Shown: positions 7,293 to 16,192, counted from the stretch's first letter. The stretch: DNA of 64,000 nt from BP-133 sp040756995 (GCA_040756995.1 JBFLYK010000034.1:1-64000), one strand, 5' to 3'. Numbers and translations are program-made. Notes: generated from the sequence alone by a model not told the origin.

Positions 7293-8273
7293 ATGATGGA
7301 AGCGGGAACGGTGCACACCGGGGGACGAGGGCCCACGCTCCGGCCCCCGGTGTGCTGTCGTCGGGCACACGGAACCGGTTGGCACCGCCCTCGCCTGACC
7401 GCGCTGGTCATCGTCCTGCTGATGCTGGGCCCCTTCTCTCCGGTCACCGACCGCCGCCCCGCCCGGGCCGGCGTCGGCTGCCAGGACGCCCCCAGTGGCG
7501 CCCACCGCACCGCCGGAGGCCTCCCCCCGGAATCGGGCGAGGCATCGGGCTTCGCGGCCTCCCGGCACCATCCGGGCGTCGTGTGGATGATCCGTGACTC
7601 CGGGCACCCCAATGAGCTCTACGCCCTGCGGTTCAACCCCGAGGGCGCGGCCACCAGCCGGATCCTGCCGGTGGCCGGGGCCGACAACCGCGACTGGGAG
7701 GACGTGACCCGCTTCGAGACGCCGGACGGGCGCAGTGGCCTGTGGATCGTGGAGAGCGGCCAGAGCGGCTCGAACCGCTTCGTGTACGAGGTTCCGGAGC
7801 CGGACCCGGAACAGGACGTCGTGGCCCGGGCGACCGCCCGCTACGCCTACGCCTATCCCGACGCCAAGGCCAACACCGAAGCGGCCTTCACCTTCGACAA
7901 CAAGCTCGTCCTCGTGTCGAAGAGCTTCCCGGCCCGGGTCTACCGCTTCGACAAGCCGCTCTCGACGAGCGGCGTCAACGTCCCGACCCTGATCGGTGAA
8001 CTGTCGGACTCCCGGGGCGTCTCGGTGGCCAAGCCGTCGCCCGACCACCGCTGGCTGGCCACCGCCACCCACGACACGCTGTTCCTCTACAAGAACCGGG
8101 GGTCGGGGTCGCTGGAGGACTTCCTCGATCGGGAGCCGTTCCACGCCATGGTGTTCGCCCCCGACGACAACGTGGAGGCCGGCGACTTCGTCCCCGCCTT
8201 CGGGGAGTGCATGGCGCTGTTCGCCTCCGAGACCCGCAACACCTACCGGGTCAGCTCGGAACCGGCGCCGTAG
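7293..8273 (+). CDS. Secreted protein of unknown function, probable beta-propeller
   Basis: A 326-residue protein with a basic N-terminus and hydrophobic segment LTALVIVLLMLGPF (about 35-48), which looks like a signal peptide or anchor. The rest contains repeated strand-like units with W/D motifs (VVWMIRDSG, NRDWEDVTRF, GLWIVESG, FDNKLVLVSK, HRWLATATHD), suggesting a beta-propeller of the SdiA-regulated or esterase-like type. No catalytic motif is recognised. A TGG-rich 84-bp gap separates it from the SpoU gene, and it converges with the EamA gene 2 bp away. Confidence 0.65.
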   Translation: MMEAGTVHTGGRGPTLRPPVCCRRAHGTGWHRPRLTALVIVLLMLGPFSPVTDRRPARAGVGCQDAPSGAHRTAGGLPPESGEASGFAASRHHPGVVWMIRDSGHPNELYALRFNPEGAATSRILPVAGADNRDWEDVTRFETPDGRSGLWIVESGQSGSNRFVYEVPEPDPEQDVVARATARYAYAYPDAKANTEAAFTFDNKLVLVSKSFPARVYRFDKPLSTSGVNVPTLIGELSDSRGVSVAKPSPDHRWLATATHDTLFLYKNRGSGSLEDFLDREPFHAMVFAPDDNVEAGDFVPAFGECMALFASETRNTYRVSSEPAP

Positions 8274-8275
8274 CC

Positions 8276-9172
8276 TCAGTCGACGGCGGGCGGCACGGCC
8301 GCACGGCCGGCCAGAACGACGAGAACGATACCGCCGGCGATCAGCACCGCCGCCGGATAGGCCCCGGCCGGGGGTGTCTCGCCGAAGGCCACCCAGGCCA
8401 GGAGCGTGGAGCCGACGATCTCGAAGAGGATCGCCACCGACACGATCGTGGCGCTGGTCGTACGCAGCACCCGGTTGACCACGGAATGACCGAGGAACTG
8501 CGGGCCGGCGGTGAGGGCCAGCAGGCACAGCCAGGTCCGGCCGTCGAAGCCGCTCAGGGCCTGCCCGCCGGTCAGACAGAGCAGGCCGAGCACCACGGCG
8601 GCCGCCGAGTAGCAGATGGCCGTGTAGAGCGTGGTCGACACCGACTGGCGGACCTCGGCCCCGACGGTGACATAGGCGGCGGCCAGCATCCCGCCGGCCA
8701 GCGCCAGCAGGTCGCCGATCAGCGCCCGCCCGGAGAGGGCCACGTCGACACCAGTGAGGAGGACGGCGCCGCCCACGGCCAGGGCGATTCCCCACCACGC
8801 CTGGGCCGGAACCTCGTCGCCCCGGGCCCGGGCCAGCAGCGCCGCCCACACCGGCTGGGTGGCCACCAGCGCGACCGACGACGCCACGGTGGTGAAGGAG
8901 AGGCTCGGCACCCAGGCGGCGAAGTGGGCCGACAGCAGCGCCCCGGCCAGCAGCGCACCGCCGGCGGGACCCCGGCCCAGCCGGGAGATCTCATCCCGCC
9001 GTCGAACGGCGCACAGCGGCGCCAGCACCGCCACGGCCATGGCGTTGCGCCAGAACGCAATGGCCAGCGCCGGAGCCTGCGCCTCCCGGATCAGCGGCGC
9101 CGACGTCGACACCGCCGCCACGGCCATGGCGATGAGGACGAGGTCACCGGCGGGCGGGCGGGCGACGGCCAT
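8276..9172 (-). CDS. EamA/DMT-superfamily small-molecule transporter
   Basis: A 298-residue integral membrane protein with ten predicted helices arranged as two EamA repeats (about 10-135 and 150-290). Typical segments are AIAFWRNAMAVAVLAPL in the first repeat and LFEIVGSTLLAWVAFGETP in the second, the latter being the best conserved DMT motif. Such proteins export metabolites or amino acids across the cytoplasmic membrane; the substrate is unknown. It is divergent from osmC, with only 22 bp between the starts. Confidence 0.88.
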   Translation of the reverse strand: MAVARPPAGDLVLIAMAVAAVSTSAPLIREAQAPALAIAFWRNAMAVAVLAPLCAVRRRDEISRLGRGPAGGALLAGALLSAHFAAWVPSLSFTTVASSVALVATQPVWAALLARARGDEVPAQAWWGIALAVGGAVLLTGVDVALSGRALIGDLLALAGGMLAAAYVTVGAEVRQSVSTTLYTAICYSAAAVVLGLLCLTGGQALSGFDGRTWLCLLALTAGPQFLGHSVVNRVLRTTSATIVSVAILFEIVGSTLLAWVAFGETPPAGAYPAAVLIAGGIVLVVLAGRAAVPPAVD

Positions 9173-9182
9173 CGGGTCTGCC

Positions 9183-9188
9183 TAGCAT
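9183..9188 (+). promoter_or_regulatory. Putative -10 box of a leaderless promoter
   Basis: TAGCAT lies 6 nt before the GTG at 9195; no ribosome binding site is visible. Confidence 0.4.
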
Positions 9189-9194
9189 GCGGCC

Positions 9195-9701
9195 GTGACC
9201 ACGACGATTCGTGATGCCGTCGACGCCGTCCGCCAGCGCGTGGGCGACGACCCCGCCCGGGCCGTCATCCGGCTGCGGACCGAGGCCTCGATGGGCGAGG
9301 GAACCCGGGTGGAACTGAGAGCGGGCGGCTTCGAGTTCGCCGCCGACGAGCCTGTCTCCGTCGGCGGGACGGGCACCGCGCCCAACCCCGTCCAGATGGC
9401 GCTGGCTGCCCTCGGCTCCTGCCAGGCCATCACCTACCGGTACTGGGCCGAGGAACTCGGGCTACGGCTCGACGCCGTGACGATCACCGTGGAGGCGGAC
9501 TTCGACACCGGCGCCTTCTTCGGTTTTCCCGACGCCGTTGGCACGCCTGCCCCTTCGGGCGTCCGCTGTTCGGTGACGCTGGAGGGCCCTGAGCCGCCCG
9601 AGCGCTACGAGCAGCTCGCTGCCGCCGTCGATGAGCACTGCCCCGTCCTCGACCTCTTCACCCGCCCCGTACCGGTGGAGCGGACGGTCACGACTGACTG
9701 A
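9195..9701 (+). CDS. OsmC family peroxiredoxin-like protein
   Basis: A 168-residue OsmC-fold protein. The first redox Cys lies in ALAALGSCQAITYRYWAEELG (about residue 76), and the second in DEHCPVLDLFTRPV (about residue 146), matching the Cys pair used by OsmC/Ohr proteins to reduce hydroperoxides with thiol cofactors. The GGTGTAPNPVQM block before the first Cys is also family-typical. It probably acts in the cytoplasm in oxidative stress protection. Start GTG 9195 is supported by an upstream TAGCAT box. It overlaps the convergent RDD gene by 14 bp. Confidence 0.9.
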   Translation: MTTTIRDAVDAVRQRVGDDPARAVIRLRTEASMGEGTRVELRAGGFEFAADEPVSVGGTGTAPNPVQMALAALGSCQAITYRYWAEELGLRLDAVTITVEADFDTGAFFGFPDAVGTPAPSGVRCSVTLEGPEPPERYEQLAAAVDEHCPVLDLFTRPVPVERTVTTD

Positions 9702-10263
9702 CGCGCACCACCACGCTGCCGGCGATCTTGTCGTGCAGCGCTTGTCGGTGACGGTCCCACAGGGGCCAGAGCCCGTCGAGCAAGGTGAAGAGCCCGAAGA
9801 ACGGGACGACGCGGAAGAGCCCGACCGTCACGTACCGCAGGCCCGCCCGCTGCAGACCGATGGTGCCGCCCGATCCTGAGGCGTCACGCACCTGGATGCC
9901 CATCACCCGCTTGCCGAACGTCTGCCCCATCTCGCTGCCGTTGAGGACGGCGTAGTACACCGCGGCCATCACCAGGGACACCATGGCCCCGGTGAAGGAG
10001 CGCCGTACCCCGAGGGCGAAGACCGCACAGAACGTCACGACGAAGATGAACAGCTCATCGATGACCAGAGCGCCCAACCGCTGCCCCCAGCTGGCCAGCG
10101 GCCGCCCGAAGGAGTCGACCGCCTCCCGGCCCGGGCCCCGGCCACCGGTCGGCCCGGCCGGCGGATAGGCCGATGGCGGCGGGCCATAGGCGCTCGGCGA
10201 CGGCGGCGGGGGTGGCAGCGGCGGCGTCCGCGGGAAGTCGTCATCGGGCGGCCCGGGTGGCAT
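9688..10263 (-). CDS. RDD family membrane protein
   Basis: A 191-residue protein with a Pro-rich cytoplasmic N-terminus (about 1-55) followed by an RDD domain: GQRLGALVIDELFIFVV contains the R and D positions, a second helix lies in ALGVRRSFTGAMVSLVM, and GKRVMGIQVRDASG plus RQALHDKIAGSVVV are strongly conserved blocks. The role of RDD proteins is mostly undefined; some relate to sodium/proton exchange or import. ATG 10263 was chosen because the upstream open frame encodes non-homologous Arg-rich sequence. Confidence 0.85.
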   Translation of the reverse strand: MPPGPPDDDFPRTPPLPPPPPSPSAYGPPPSAYPPAGPTGGRGPGREAVDSFGRPLASWGQRLGALVIDELFIFVVTFCAVFALGVRRSFTGAMVSLVMAAVYYAVLNGSEMGQTFGKRVMGIQVRDASGSGGTIGLQRAGLRYVTVGLFRVVPFFGLFTLLDGLWPLWDRHRQALHDKIAGSVVVRVSQS

Positions 10264-10528
10264 CCATCCCAGGGTATCGGGCCAAAGGGCGCGGGGAGGG
10301 GTTGCGAATTGATGACGACTCGATGCCGATGGGACAACAGACGTCGGACCTTGCCCCGCTTCGGGGCAGGCGAGGCAAATGTCCGTAGAGGGAGCGCCGC
10401 CGGCAACGCAGAACCACCCCGATCGTGACGGGGTCGAGGGCGAAGTGGCGTCCCCAGCGATCCGGTCCGACGCCGGCCACCCGTTGGGCACCGCCCCAGC
10501 CCGGCGGGTGGCCCGGCGCCGAACGCTG
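10264..10528. other. Intergenic region between the RDD and multicopper oxidase genes
   Basis: No gene is seen. It is upstream of the RDD gene and downstream of the multicopper oxidase gene, both on the minus strand. The only notable structure is a compact perfect hairpin at 10352-10368. Confidence 0.4.
10352..10368 (-). terminator. GC-rich hairpin, possible terminator of the copper genes
   Basis: TGCCCCG and CGGGGCA form a perfect 7-bp stem around a CTT loop. It lies about 160 bp after the stop of the multicopper oxidase gene. No U-tract follows, so it could equally be part of the RDD leader. Confidence 0.4.
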
Positions 10529-11893
10529 CTACTGCCGGTGCGGAGCCTGGCCCGGCGGTGACTGACCCGGCGGCGCCGGTTGCCCGGGCGGAGCAGGGGG
10601 CCCCGGCGGGGCTGGCGGCTGGCCGGGCGCCGGTGCGCCGGGCGGCGCCCCACCGCCTCCACCCTTCCCACCTTCGCCCTTCTCGCCACCGTGGCCCTCG
10701 CCGCCGTCGCCCTGTGTCCCTTCGCCGTTGGACGGGTTGTCGAGCCCGGCCGTCACCGGCGCGGCCGGCAGGCCCGGCGCGGCCGGTACGCCGTTGAGCG
10801 ACGGCACTGCCGGGGCCATGTTCGGTTCGACGTCGAGCGTCGTCACCAAGCCCGACATCTTGTGGCCGGCGTGGGCGCCGGGGGCGTGCATGTGGCTGAA
10901 GATGTGGCAGTGGAACATCCAGCGGCCGGGCGCCAGCGCCACGGTGATGATGTCGAAGGTCTGCGCCGTCGAGATCAGCAGCGTGTCCATCGTGATGGGC
11001 TGCGGAAGGTCGAATCCGTCCTGGGCCACGAGCTGGAACGGCTGGCCGTGCAGGTGGAACGGGTGCGACAGCTCACCGGTGGTTGTGAGGCGGATCCGGA
11101 TCTTCTCACCCACCTTGGCGTTGAGCGGCTCCGTGCCCGGGTAGCTCCGCCCGTTGATCACGAAGCCGAGGTTCGAGTCGCCGATGAAGAGGCGGTAGTC
11201 GCGGTCGACGGCCCGGTCCCCGGTCCGGGGCACGACCTCCAACGAGCCGTAGAGGCCCTTGCCGACCTGGTCGCCGTCCCAGTGGCTGTGGTACCAGTGC
11301 GTGCCGGTGGCGGTGGCGATGAACTCGTAGGTCATCGAGGCGCCCGGCTCGATCGGCGCCTGGGTGATGCCGGGGACTCCGTCCATCTTGTGGGGCAGCA
11401 CCATTCCGTGCCAGTGGACGGCCGTGCCCACGGGCATCTTGTTGGTCACGATCACCCGGACCTTCTCGCCTTCGATCACCCGGATCGTCGGGCCGGGGAC
11501 GGTGCCATTGAACGCAAACGCCTGCTTCTTCACACCCGGCGCCACGTTCCACGTGTAGGGCGCGGCCTCGAGTCGGTACACCTTGGCGCCGTCGGGCGCC
11601 TTCTCGTACTTGGCGAACACGGTGCCGTCGCCGCGGGCGACACCGGGAAGGAAGCTGTCGGGCCGACCGCTGCCCGGCCCCGAGTCGGGCGCCGTGGTGA
11701 CCTCGCCCGGGAGGTGGTCGGGGGCGGCGAACGCCCCGGAGTTGCCGTACCGGAGCGGGGCACCGGCGCTCACATCGATCGGGCGTTGCTCGGCCACCCG
11801 CAGCAGGAGGAGGCCGACGCCCATCAGGTTCACGGCCAGCGTGAAAGCCAACAGCAGATGCAGTCGCGAAAGGCGCATCGTCGGAGTCCTCAT
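10529..11893 (-). CDS. Multicopper oxidase (laccase-like), membrane-anchored or secreted
   Basis: A 454-residue enzyme with an N-terminal membrane segment (about 11-32) and two cupredoxin domains. All four copper motifs are present: HWHG (160-163), HWYHSH (199-204), HPFHLHG (277-283) and HCHIFSH (328-334). They form the type 1 and trinuclear copper sites that oxidise a substrate and reduce oxygen to water. After HCHIFSH the expected axial residue is delayed by a His-rich insert (HAPGAHAGHKM). The C-terminal 75 residues are Gly/Pro/Glu-rich and probably disordered. Start ATG 11893 was preferred over TTG 11911, which would overlap the upstream cupredoxin gene. It likely shares an operon and function with that gene; the substrate (metal, phenol or other) is not evident. 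Confidence 0.9.
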   Translation of the reverse strand: MRTPTMRLSRLHLLLAFTLAVNLMGVGLLLLRVAEQRPIDVSAGAPLRYGNSGAFAAPDHLPGEVTTAPDSGPGSGRPDSFLPGVARGDGTVFAKYEKAPDGAKVYRLEAAPYTWNVAPGVKKQAFAFNGTVPGPTIRVIEGEKVRVIVTNKMPVGTAVHWHGMVLPHKMDGVPGITQAPIEPGASMTYEFIATATGTHWYHSHWDGDQVGKGLYGSLEVVPRTGDRAVDRDYRLFIGDSNLGFVINGRSYPGTEPLNAKVGEKIRIRLTTTGELSHPFHLHGQPFQLVAQDGFDLPQPITMDTLLISTAQTFDIITVALAPGRWMFHCHIFSHMHAPGAHAGHKMSGLVTTLDVEPNMAPAVPSLNGVPAAPGLPAAPVTAGLDNPSNGEGTQGDGGEGHGGEKGEGGKGGGGGAPPGAPAPGQPPAPPGPPAPPGQPAPPGQSPPGQAPHRQ

Positions 11894-11907
11894 CGGCTTC
11901 GTCGGAC

Positions 11908-12354
11908 TCAACGCTCGACCACGCCATCGAGCGGGCCGGGCGGACGGGTGCTGGACGTGGAGGTGGACGGCGCCGGTGGTGCCTCCGGCTCGCCGGCGGT
12001 GGTGGGCGGCACGCTGCCGTCAGGATTCAGCACGATCACCCGACCCTCCATGTAGGTGTGGACCGTACAGTGGTAGAAGAGCTGCGCCGGTTCGGGGAAC
12101 TCGGCCGTGAACGTGTGGCCTTTGGCCAGCTCCTTTGACTCGAACCCGTCGCCCAGGATGCGGTGCCGGTCGCTGTCAAAGTTGACCCAGGTGACGGAGT
12201 CGCCGGCCCGGACGGTGATCTGGTCGGGATTGAACGCCAGCCCCCTGATCTCGTTCTTGTGGTCCTCAGCCAGGGCCTGCCGAGATGTCGCGATCGGCAC
12301 GAGGAATGCCACGGCCACGGTGAGGGCGACCGCGGCCCCGAACGGGCGTGTCAT
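11908..12354 (-). CDS. Secreted plastocyanin-like cupredoxin
   Basis: A 148-residue blue-copper protein. A signal peptide (about 1-29, ending RQALAED) is followed by one cupredoxin domain with type 1 copper ligands His64, Cys96, His99 and Met102 in FYHCTVHTYMEG. A Pro/Ser/Thr-rich tail (about 115-148) follows. It should carry electrons outside the membrane, and being 14 bp upstream of the multicopper oxidase it is the natural electron donor or acceptor for it. The 75-bp leader element at 12444-12518 precedes it. Confidence 0.88.
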   Translation of the reverse strand: MTRPFGAAVALTVAVAFLVPIATSRQALAEDHKNEIRGLAFNPDQITVRAGDSVTWVNFDSDRHRILGDGFESKELAKGHTFTAEFPEPAQLFYHCTVHTYMEGRVIVLNPDGSVPPTTAGEPEAPPAPSTSTSSTRPPGPLDGVVER

Positions 12355-12443
12355 CGTTGTCCTTTCAGTGTTGAGACTGCATTCGTTGCTGTGCGTGGGC
12401 TGGGCGGTCTTCGGCTGGCACGGCTATGAGCAGAGATCGCGAC

Positions 12444-12518
12444 GACGCTATGCAGCGTTTGGGTCGACGTGGTTTGCTCGATGTTTCCAGCCTGGGAACG
12501 TAATCTCGCCGGCAACTT
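12444..12518 (-). repeat. Conserved leader element, copy 1 (upstream of cupredoxin gene)
   Basis: This 75-bp block matches 16347-16421 with about 62 of 75 positions identical. Both copies lie upstream of minus-strand copper-protein genes, 90-155 bp before the start codon. Read on the minus strand the conserved parts are GGCGAGATT-CGTTCCCAG, GGAAACAT, CAAACCAC and TGCATA. Small stems can form: GTTCC with GGAAAC, TCGA with TCGA around the CAAACCAC loop, and ACGCT with AGCGT around GCAT. It may be an RNA regulator or a protein-binding site. Confidence 0.65.
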
Positions 12519-12523
12519 CTGCC

Positions 12524-14062
12524 TTAGCTTGGGGCGTTGCGGCTCACCAGCAGCGCGGTGGCGGTCAGGACACCCATCGCCAGCGCGACCTCGACGGTCA
12601 CCGTGGCTGCCAAGGGACGCAGGCTGGCGGTCGCGTCGGCGGCCATCCGCATCAAGTGGCGGCGGGTGAAGGAGCGGGCCTTCGAGGCGAGGGCGAGGAT
12701 GAAGGCGACGAGGACGAGCTTGGTGAAGAGGAGCTGACCCCACCCGCTGGCGGCGAGCCGGTCCCAGCCCGGTTCGAGCAGGACGAACAGCGCCACGCCG
12801 GCCACGGCCATGAGGGCGACGGCCTTTTCCGCCAAGACCGAGAAGCCCGGTATGACGAGCCGGCTTTCGTCCCACCGGCTGCGGGGCAGGAGGACGACCG
12901 CCAGCATGATGAGACCGCCGAGCCAGACGGTGGCACCCGTCAGATGGGCCAAGGCGGCCAGGGTGGCGCCGGTGCCAGCGGCGTAGGCATGGCCGGTGAG
13001 ACAGTGCGTCGCCACTGTCCCGGCGCCGACCACCGATGCGGTGAACTGCCACGTCGACGACCTCACCGCCCGCTCGGGCTGACGGGAAAGCATGGTCAGC
13101 ATCGGCACGGCCGCCAGCAGCAGGGCGGCCCGGGCCAGGAGGACGTTGCCGAAGTGTGTACCGAAGACGGTGCTGATGACGTCGGGCCGGAAGGCGGAGA
13201 CCGCGGTGAGGCCCTTCAGGCCGGCGCCTTTGAGCCCGAGGGTGAGGAGGGTGGAGCCGAGCGCCCCGGCCAGCCCCAGCCACAGGAGCCGGCGGGCTCG
13301 GGCCAGGGCCGCGCCCTGCGGCCACAGCCCGACCAGGAGGAAGGTTCCCCCGACGAGCGCAGCCAGCGAGACGTACCCGGTGAGGCGGACCGCGGTCTCG
13401 ACCCCGGCCGTCTGGCCCGGCCGGAAGGGCCGCGCCGCGGCAGCCGTCACGTCGGCGGCGGACGGGGCCGCGGTGGCCGCCTTCGGGGGGAGGAAGCCGG
13501 CGGGCAGGTCGCCAGCGGCGTCGAAGGCCTCGGGCCCGGCTTGCGGCACGGCCGACGTGGCCGTGGGGACAGGGCTCGCGCTGGGCGCGAAGCGCTCGGA
13601 GCTGCGCCCGGCGCCGGTGGGAGGCGACGGGGCCTCGGTGGGTACGGGTGTCGAGGTAGCGGCGGCCGCCGACGCGGCGTCAGGGTCGACGGTGAACTTG
13701 AGCTCGCCGGCCATCAGGTGGCCGTCGTAGCCGAAGAAGAACCAGCGGAAGAGGTAGCGGCCCCGGCCTGAGACCGTGGGTGCCGCGCTCACCGTGCGCT
13801 TGTCTCCGCTCGCATGCTGCGGCTTCGGAGCGCTGACGCGCCGGCCGTCCACGAACAGCTCGGTGACGGCGGCCCGCAGTTCCACCGGCTCGTCGAAGTG
13901 GAGCAGAACCGGATCGGGTGCGGCGGCCAGCGTGTCGCCGTATCCGGGCTCGCTGCTGATCAGGTCGGAGTGGGCATGGGCCGGAGAGCCCATCCAGATC
14001 GCCAGCGCGAGGAGGACGAAGGTCAGGATCCCCAGTCGGCGGGCGGCGGTTCCGTGGTTCAT
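12524..14062 (-). CDS. CopC-CopD fusion, copper binding and import protein
   Basis: A 512-residue fusion. After a signal peptide (1-30, cleaved after AHA), the mature N-terminus begins with His31, the CopC Cu(II) ligand, and Asp113 and His115 in YDGHLMAGE complete the expected site. An Ala/Pro/Ser-rich linker (about 125-220) joins it to a CopD domain with eight or so helices (about 225-505), including GATVWLGGLIMLAVVLL with conserved Trp and His. CopC binds copper in the periplasm-equivalent space and CopD moves it across the membrane, so it could supply the copper oxidases next to it. Similar YobA/PcoCD fusions are common in actinobacteria. Confidence 0.9.
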   Translation of the reverse strand: MNHGTAARRLGILTFVLLALAIWMGSPAHAHSDLISSEPGYGDTLAAAPDPVLLHFDEPVELRAAVTELFVDGRRVSAPKPQHASGDKRTVSAAPTVSGRGRYLFRWFFFGYDGHLMAGELKFTVDPDAASAAAATSTPVPTEAPSPPTGAGRSSERFAPSASPVPTATSAVPQAGPEAFDAAGDLPAGFLPPKAATAAPSAADVTAAAARPFRPGQTAGVETAVRLTGYVSLAALVGGTFLLVGLWPQGAALARARRLLWLGLAGALGSTLLTLGLKGAGLKGLTAVSAFRPDVISTVFGTHFGNVLLARAALLLAAVPMLTMLSRQPERAVRSSTWQFTASVVGAGTVATHCLTGHAYAAGTGATLAALAHLTGATVWLGGLIMLAVVLLPRSRWDESRLVIPGFSVLAEKAVALMAVAGVALFVLLEPGWDRLAASGWGQLLFTKLVLVAFILALASKARSFTRRHLMRMAADATASLRPLAATVTVEVALAMGVLTATALLVSRNAPS

Positions 14063-14107
14063 GGTGCAGGTGCCTCTCGGGCGTGGTGTGTGTGGGTCAC
14101 ATCCAGC

Positions 14108-14140
14108 GGGTCCCCGGAGCGGTACCGGCTCCGGGGACCC
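14108..14140 (-). terminator. Strong hairpin terminator after the cupredoxin-propeller gene
   Basis: GGGTCCCCGGAGC (14108-14120) pairs perfectly with GCTCCGGGGACCC (14128-14140) around a 7-nt loop; flanking CCAGC and TGGCTGG can lengthen the stem. It lies 39 bp after the stop of the 14180-16192 gene and 45 bp upstream of the CopC-CopD gene. There is no U-run. Confidence 0.75.
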
Positions 14141-14179
14141 TGGCTGGTGGCATGATCAGTTGGGGCTACGCCCGTCCGG

Positions 14180-16192
14180 CTAGCAGACCGCCTTCTTCAG
14201 GGGGTCCTGCTGGGCGCAGGTCATCTGCGCCTTCCAGGCGTCCGGCATCTTCTGCACCCAACCGTTGTACGGGATGGGATAGGCGAAGACGCCGTTGCCG
14301 CCCTGGCCGAAGTTACCGGTGGGCGTGTCGTCGGTCTTGGTGCCGGAGCCGAGCTTGTCGGTCAGCATCTCGCCGGCGATCATCGCGTCGGACGGGTCGC
14401 CGTCGCCGTTGGGGTCACCGTCGACGACGATGAACTTGTTGGCGAACTTCACCGACACGTAGCCGTACCAGCCGCCACCCTTCTTCAGCCCGAAGTTGAT
14501 GCCGTGGCATCCGGGGCCGCAGGGGAGCGTCTTGACCAGGGTGTTGGTCTTCATGTCGAACACGGTGATGTTCGAGGTGAACGTGCCGACACCGAGCATG
14601 TAGCTGTCGTCGGGGCTGACCGGAGTCTGGATGGGTGACAGGGCGTAGGGGCCCGTCGATTCGCCGGTGACCTTGTCGTAGTTCTTGCGCAGGTCGATCT
14701 GATAGGTGTCGACGATCTTGCCGTCCGGAGTGGGGCAGGCCGGTGCGGCGTTGGAGTGGCACGTGACCGTATGGTCGAGGAGGTTCGATGTGTAGGACCG
14801 CTTCCCATCGTTGGTCATCGAGCTGGCCACCGGGAATCCACCCGACTGGGGCTTGACCATATTGGGGATGTCGAGGTCGAAGATCGACACCTGTGACTCG
14901 TTCGAGTTCGGCGTGACCACGTACTTGCCGTCGTAGCTCACCCAGTGGGCGTGGGGGAAGGCCGGATCCTGACCGGGCGCCTGGGTCAAGTAGGACTTGA
15001 TCACCTTGTTGCCGCCGGGGTCGAGTTCGACGATCCGGTTTCCACCGTTGTTGGGAATGATCAGGTTGTCATTATTCGGTCGGGTCAGCACGTGCGACGG
15101 CGACGGGCCAACGTCGACGGTCCGCACCACCGCACCGGTCTCGCGGTCGAGCACCGACATCTTGTTGGAGAACCAGTGGTTGGCGTAGATGAACTTGCCG
15201 TCCTTGTCGCTCCAGAAGTTGTGAGCGTTGTTCAGGTTGACGGACGGAGCGAAGATCTTCTTGGACATCTCCCAGGTGGCCGTGTCGTAGAACGTCAGCG
15301 AGCTCGGCTTGGTCTTGCTCGCCGAGTGCTCCCACTGCGTCCCGACCAGGGCCTCTCCGATACCGGGCACGGAGGGCTTCTTCGGAGCCTTGAGGGTGAT
15401 CGGCTCGTGGAACATCTCCTGATAGAAGGCGTCGAGGTTCTTGATGAGGTTCATCGAACCATCGGCGTTGTAGGTGAGGATGGGCGCCGCCGGGTAGCTG
15501 GGGTCCCAGGTGGTGTCCGTCTCGGCGTAGTGCTGCCAGTTGGCCGGCTGCGTCACGATGAAGAACGAGCGCACGATCGAGAGGATCTCGTGCGAGGCGC
15601 TCGGCATGGTCGTGCCGTCGATCCAGCGCAGCTTCTTGCCAAAGTCGGCGCCGGGCGTGGTGGGGTCGTCGATGGCGGCCGCACCCAGCATGTAGGGGTG
15701 GACCCGGCACTGGAAGGCGTAGAGGCCCGGCGTGACGAGGTCGACCGCCAGCTCGCCCGTCTGCGCGCCCTGCTGCACGAAGGGCATGTTCTTCGCACCC
15801 TCCGGCCAGATGATGCTGGAGACCGTGTGGTTCTCCGATGTGAACGGCTCGCCGATCTTGAACTTCAGGGTCGTGGGGACGACTCCGGCGGCGAGCGAGC
15901 GGGTGTGGAGGATGCCTTCGAGGTCCTTCCGGCCGTTGTCGAACCAATAGGAGGATTCGTCGCTCAGGTTGAAGCTGATGGGGGACTCCATCGGCGGCAA
16001 CGGTGTTTCCAGCGTCGGCTTCCAGGTCGCAGCGTTGAACTTCGCTCCCCCTGACGACGAAGACGACGAGGCCCCCGCCAGGCCGGCCAGACTGGCCGAC
16101 CCGACGACAGCCGCCAGCAGAAACAGGGCCGGTAGGCCGACCAGCCTCCTCCTGGCCCGCCTCGGCGGTTGTGTCTTGGTCGTTTCTGTCAT
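14180..16192 (-). CDS. Secreted cupredoxin-beta-propeller fusion protein
   Basis: A 670-residue exported protein. The N-terminus has a twin-Arg-containing basic stretch (RRARRRL) and hydrophobic core (about 17-40). A cupredoxin domain (about 60-180) shows type 1 copper ligands His122, Cys162, His165 and Met168 in FQCRVHPYMLG. Residues about 190-650 are a seven- or eight-bladed propeller with YVTN-like units (KFIYANHWFSNKMSVLDR, NRIVELD, VSIFDLD, ITVFDM). Several propeller loops carry His (NAHN, NHWF, SPSH, HAHW, DHT), and CGPGCH at 558-563 is a CX3CH, not a canonical heme motif. N2O reductase uses the same two folds in the opposite order. The role is unknown; NarK upstream suggests nitrogen-oxide or copper redox chemistry. 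Confidence 0.85.
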   Translation of the reverse strand: MTETTKTQPPRRARRRLVGLPALFLLAAVVGSASLAGLAGASSSSSSGGAKFNAATWKPTLETPLPPMESPISFNLSDESSYWFDNGRKDLEGILHTRSLAAGVVPTTLKFKIGEPFTSENHTVSSIIWPEGAKNMPFVQQGAQTGELAVDLVTPGLYAFQCRVHPYMLGAAAIDDPTTPGADFGKKLRWIDGTTMPSASHEILSIVRSFFIVTQPANWQHYAETDTTWDPSYPAAPILTYNADGSMNLIKNLDAFYQEMFHEPITLKAPKKPSVPGIGEALVGTQWEHSASKTKPSSLTFYDTATWEMSKKIFAPSVNLNNAHNFWSDKDGKFIYANHWFSNKMSVLDRETGAVVRTVDVGPSPSHVLTRPNNDNLIIPNNGGNRIVELDPGGNKVIKSYLTQAPGQDPAFPHAHWVSYDGKYVVTPNSNESQVSIFDLDIPNMVKPQSGGFPVASSMTNDGKRSYTSNLLDHTVTCHSNAAPACPTPDGKIVDTYQIDLRKNYDKVTGESTGPYALSPIQTPVSPDDSYMLGVGTFTSNITVFDMKTNTLVKTLPCGPGCHGINFGLKKGGGWYGYVSVKFANKFIVVDGDPNGDGDPSDAMIAGEMLTDKLGSGTKTDDTPTGNFGQGGNGVFAYPIPYNGWVQKMPDAWKAQMTCAQQDPLKKAVC

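Noticed and set aside
12107..13771. Long plus-strand open frame over the CopC-CopD gene
   Set aside because: It is rich in Gly, Arg and Pro with no domain, and lies antisense to a gene with signal peptide, copper ligands and membrane helices; long shadow frames are expected at this GC content.
14180..16192. Heme c motif in the propeller (CGPGCH)
   Set aside because: Three residues, not two, separate the Cys, so the canonical CXXCH is not met; a disulfide is as likely.
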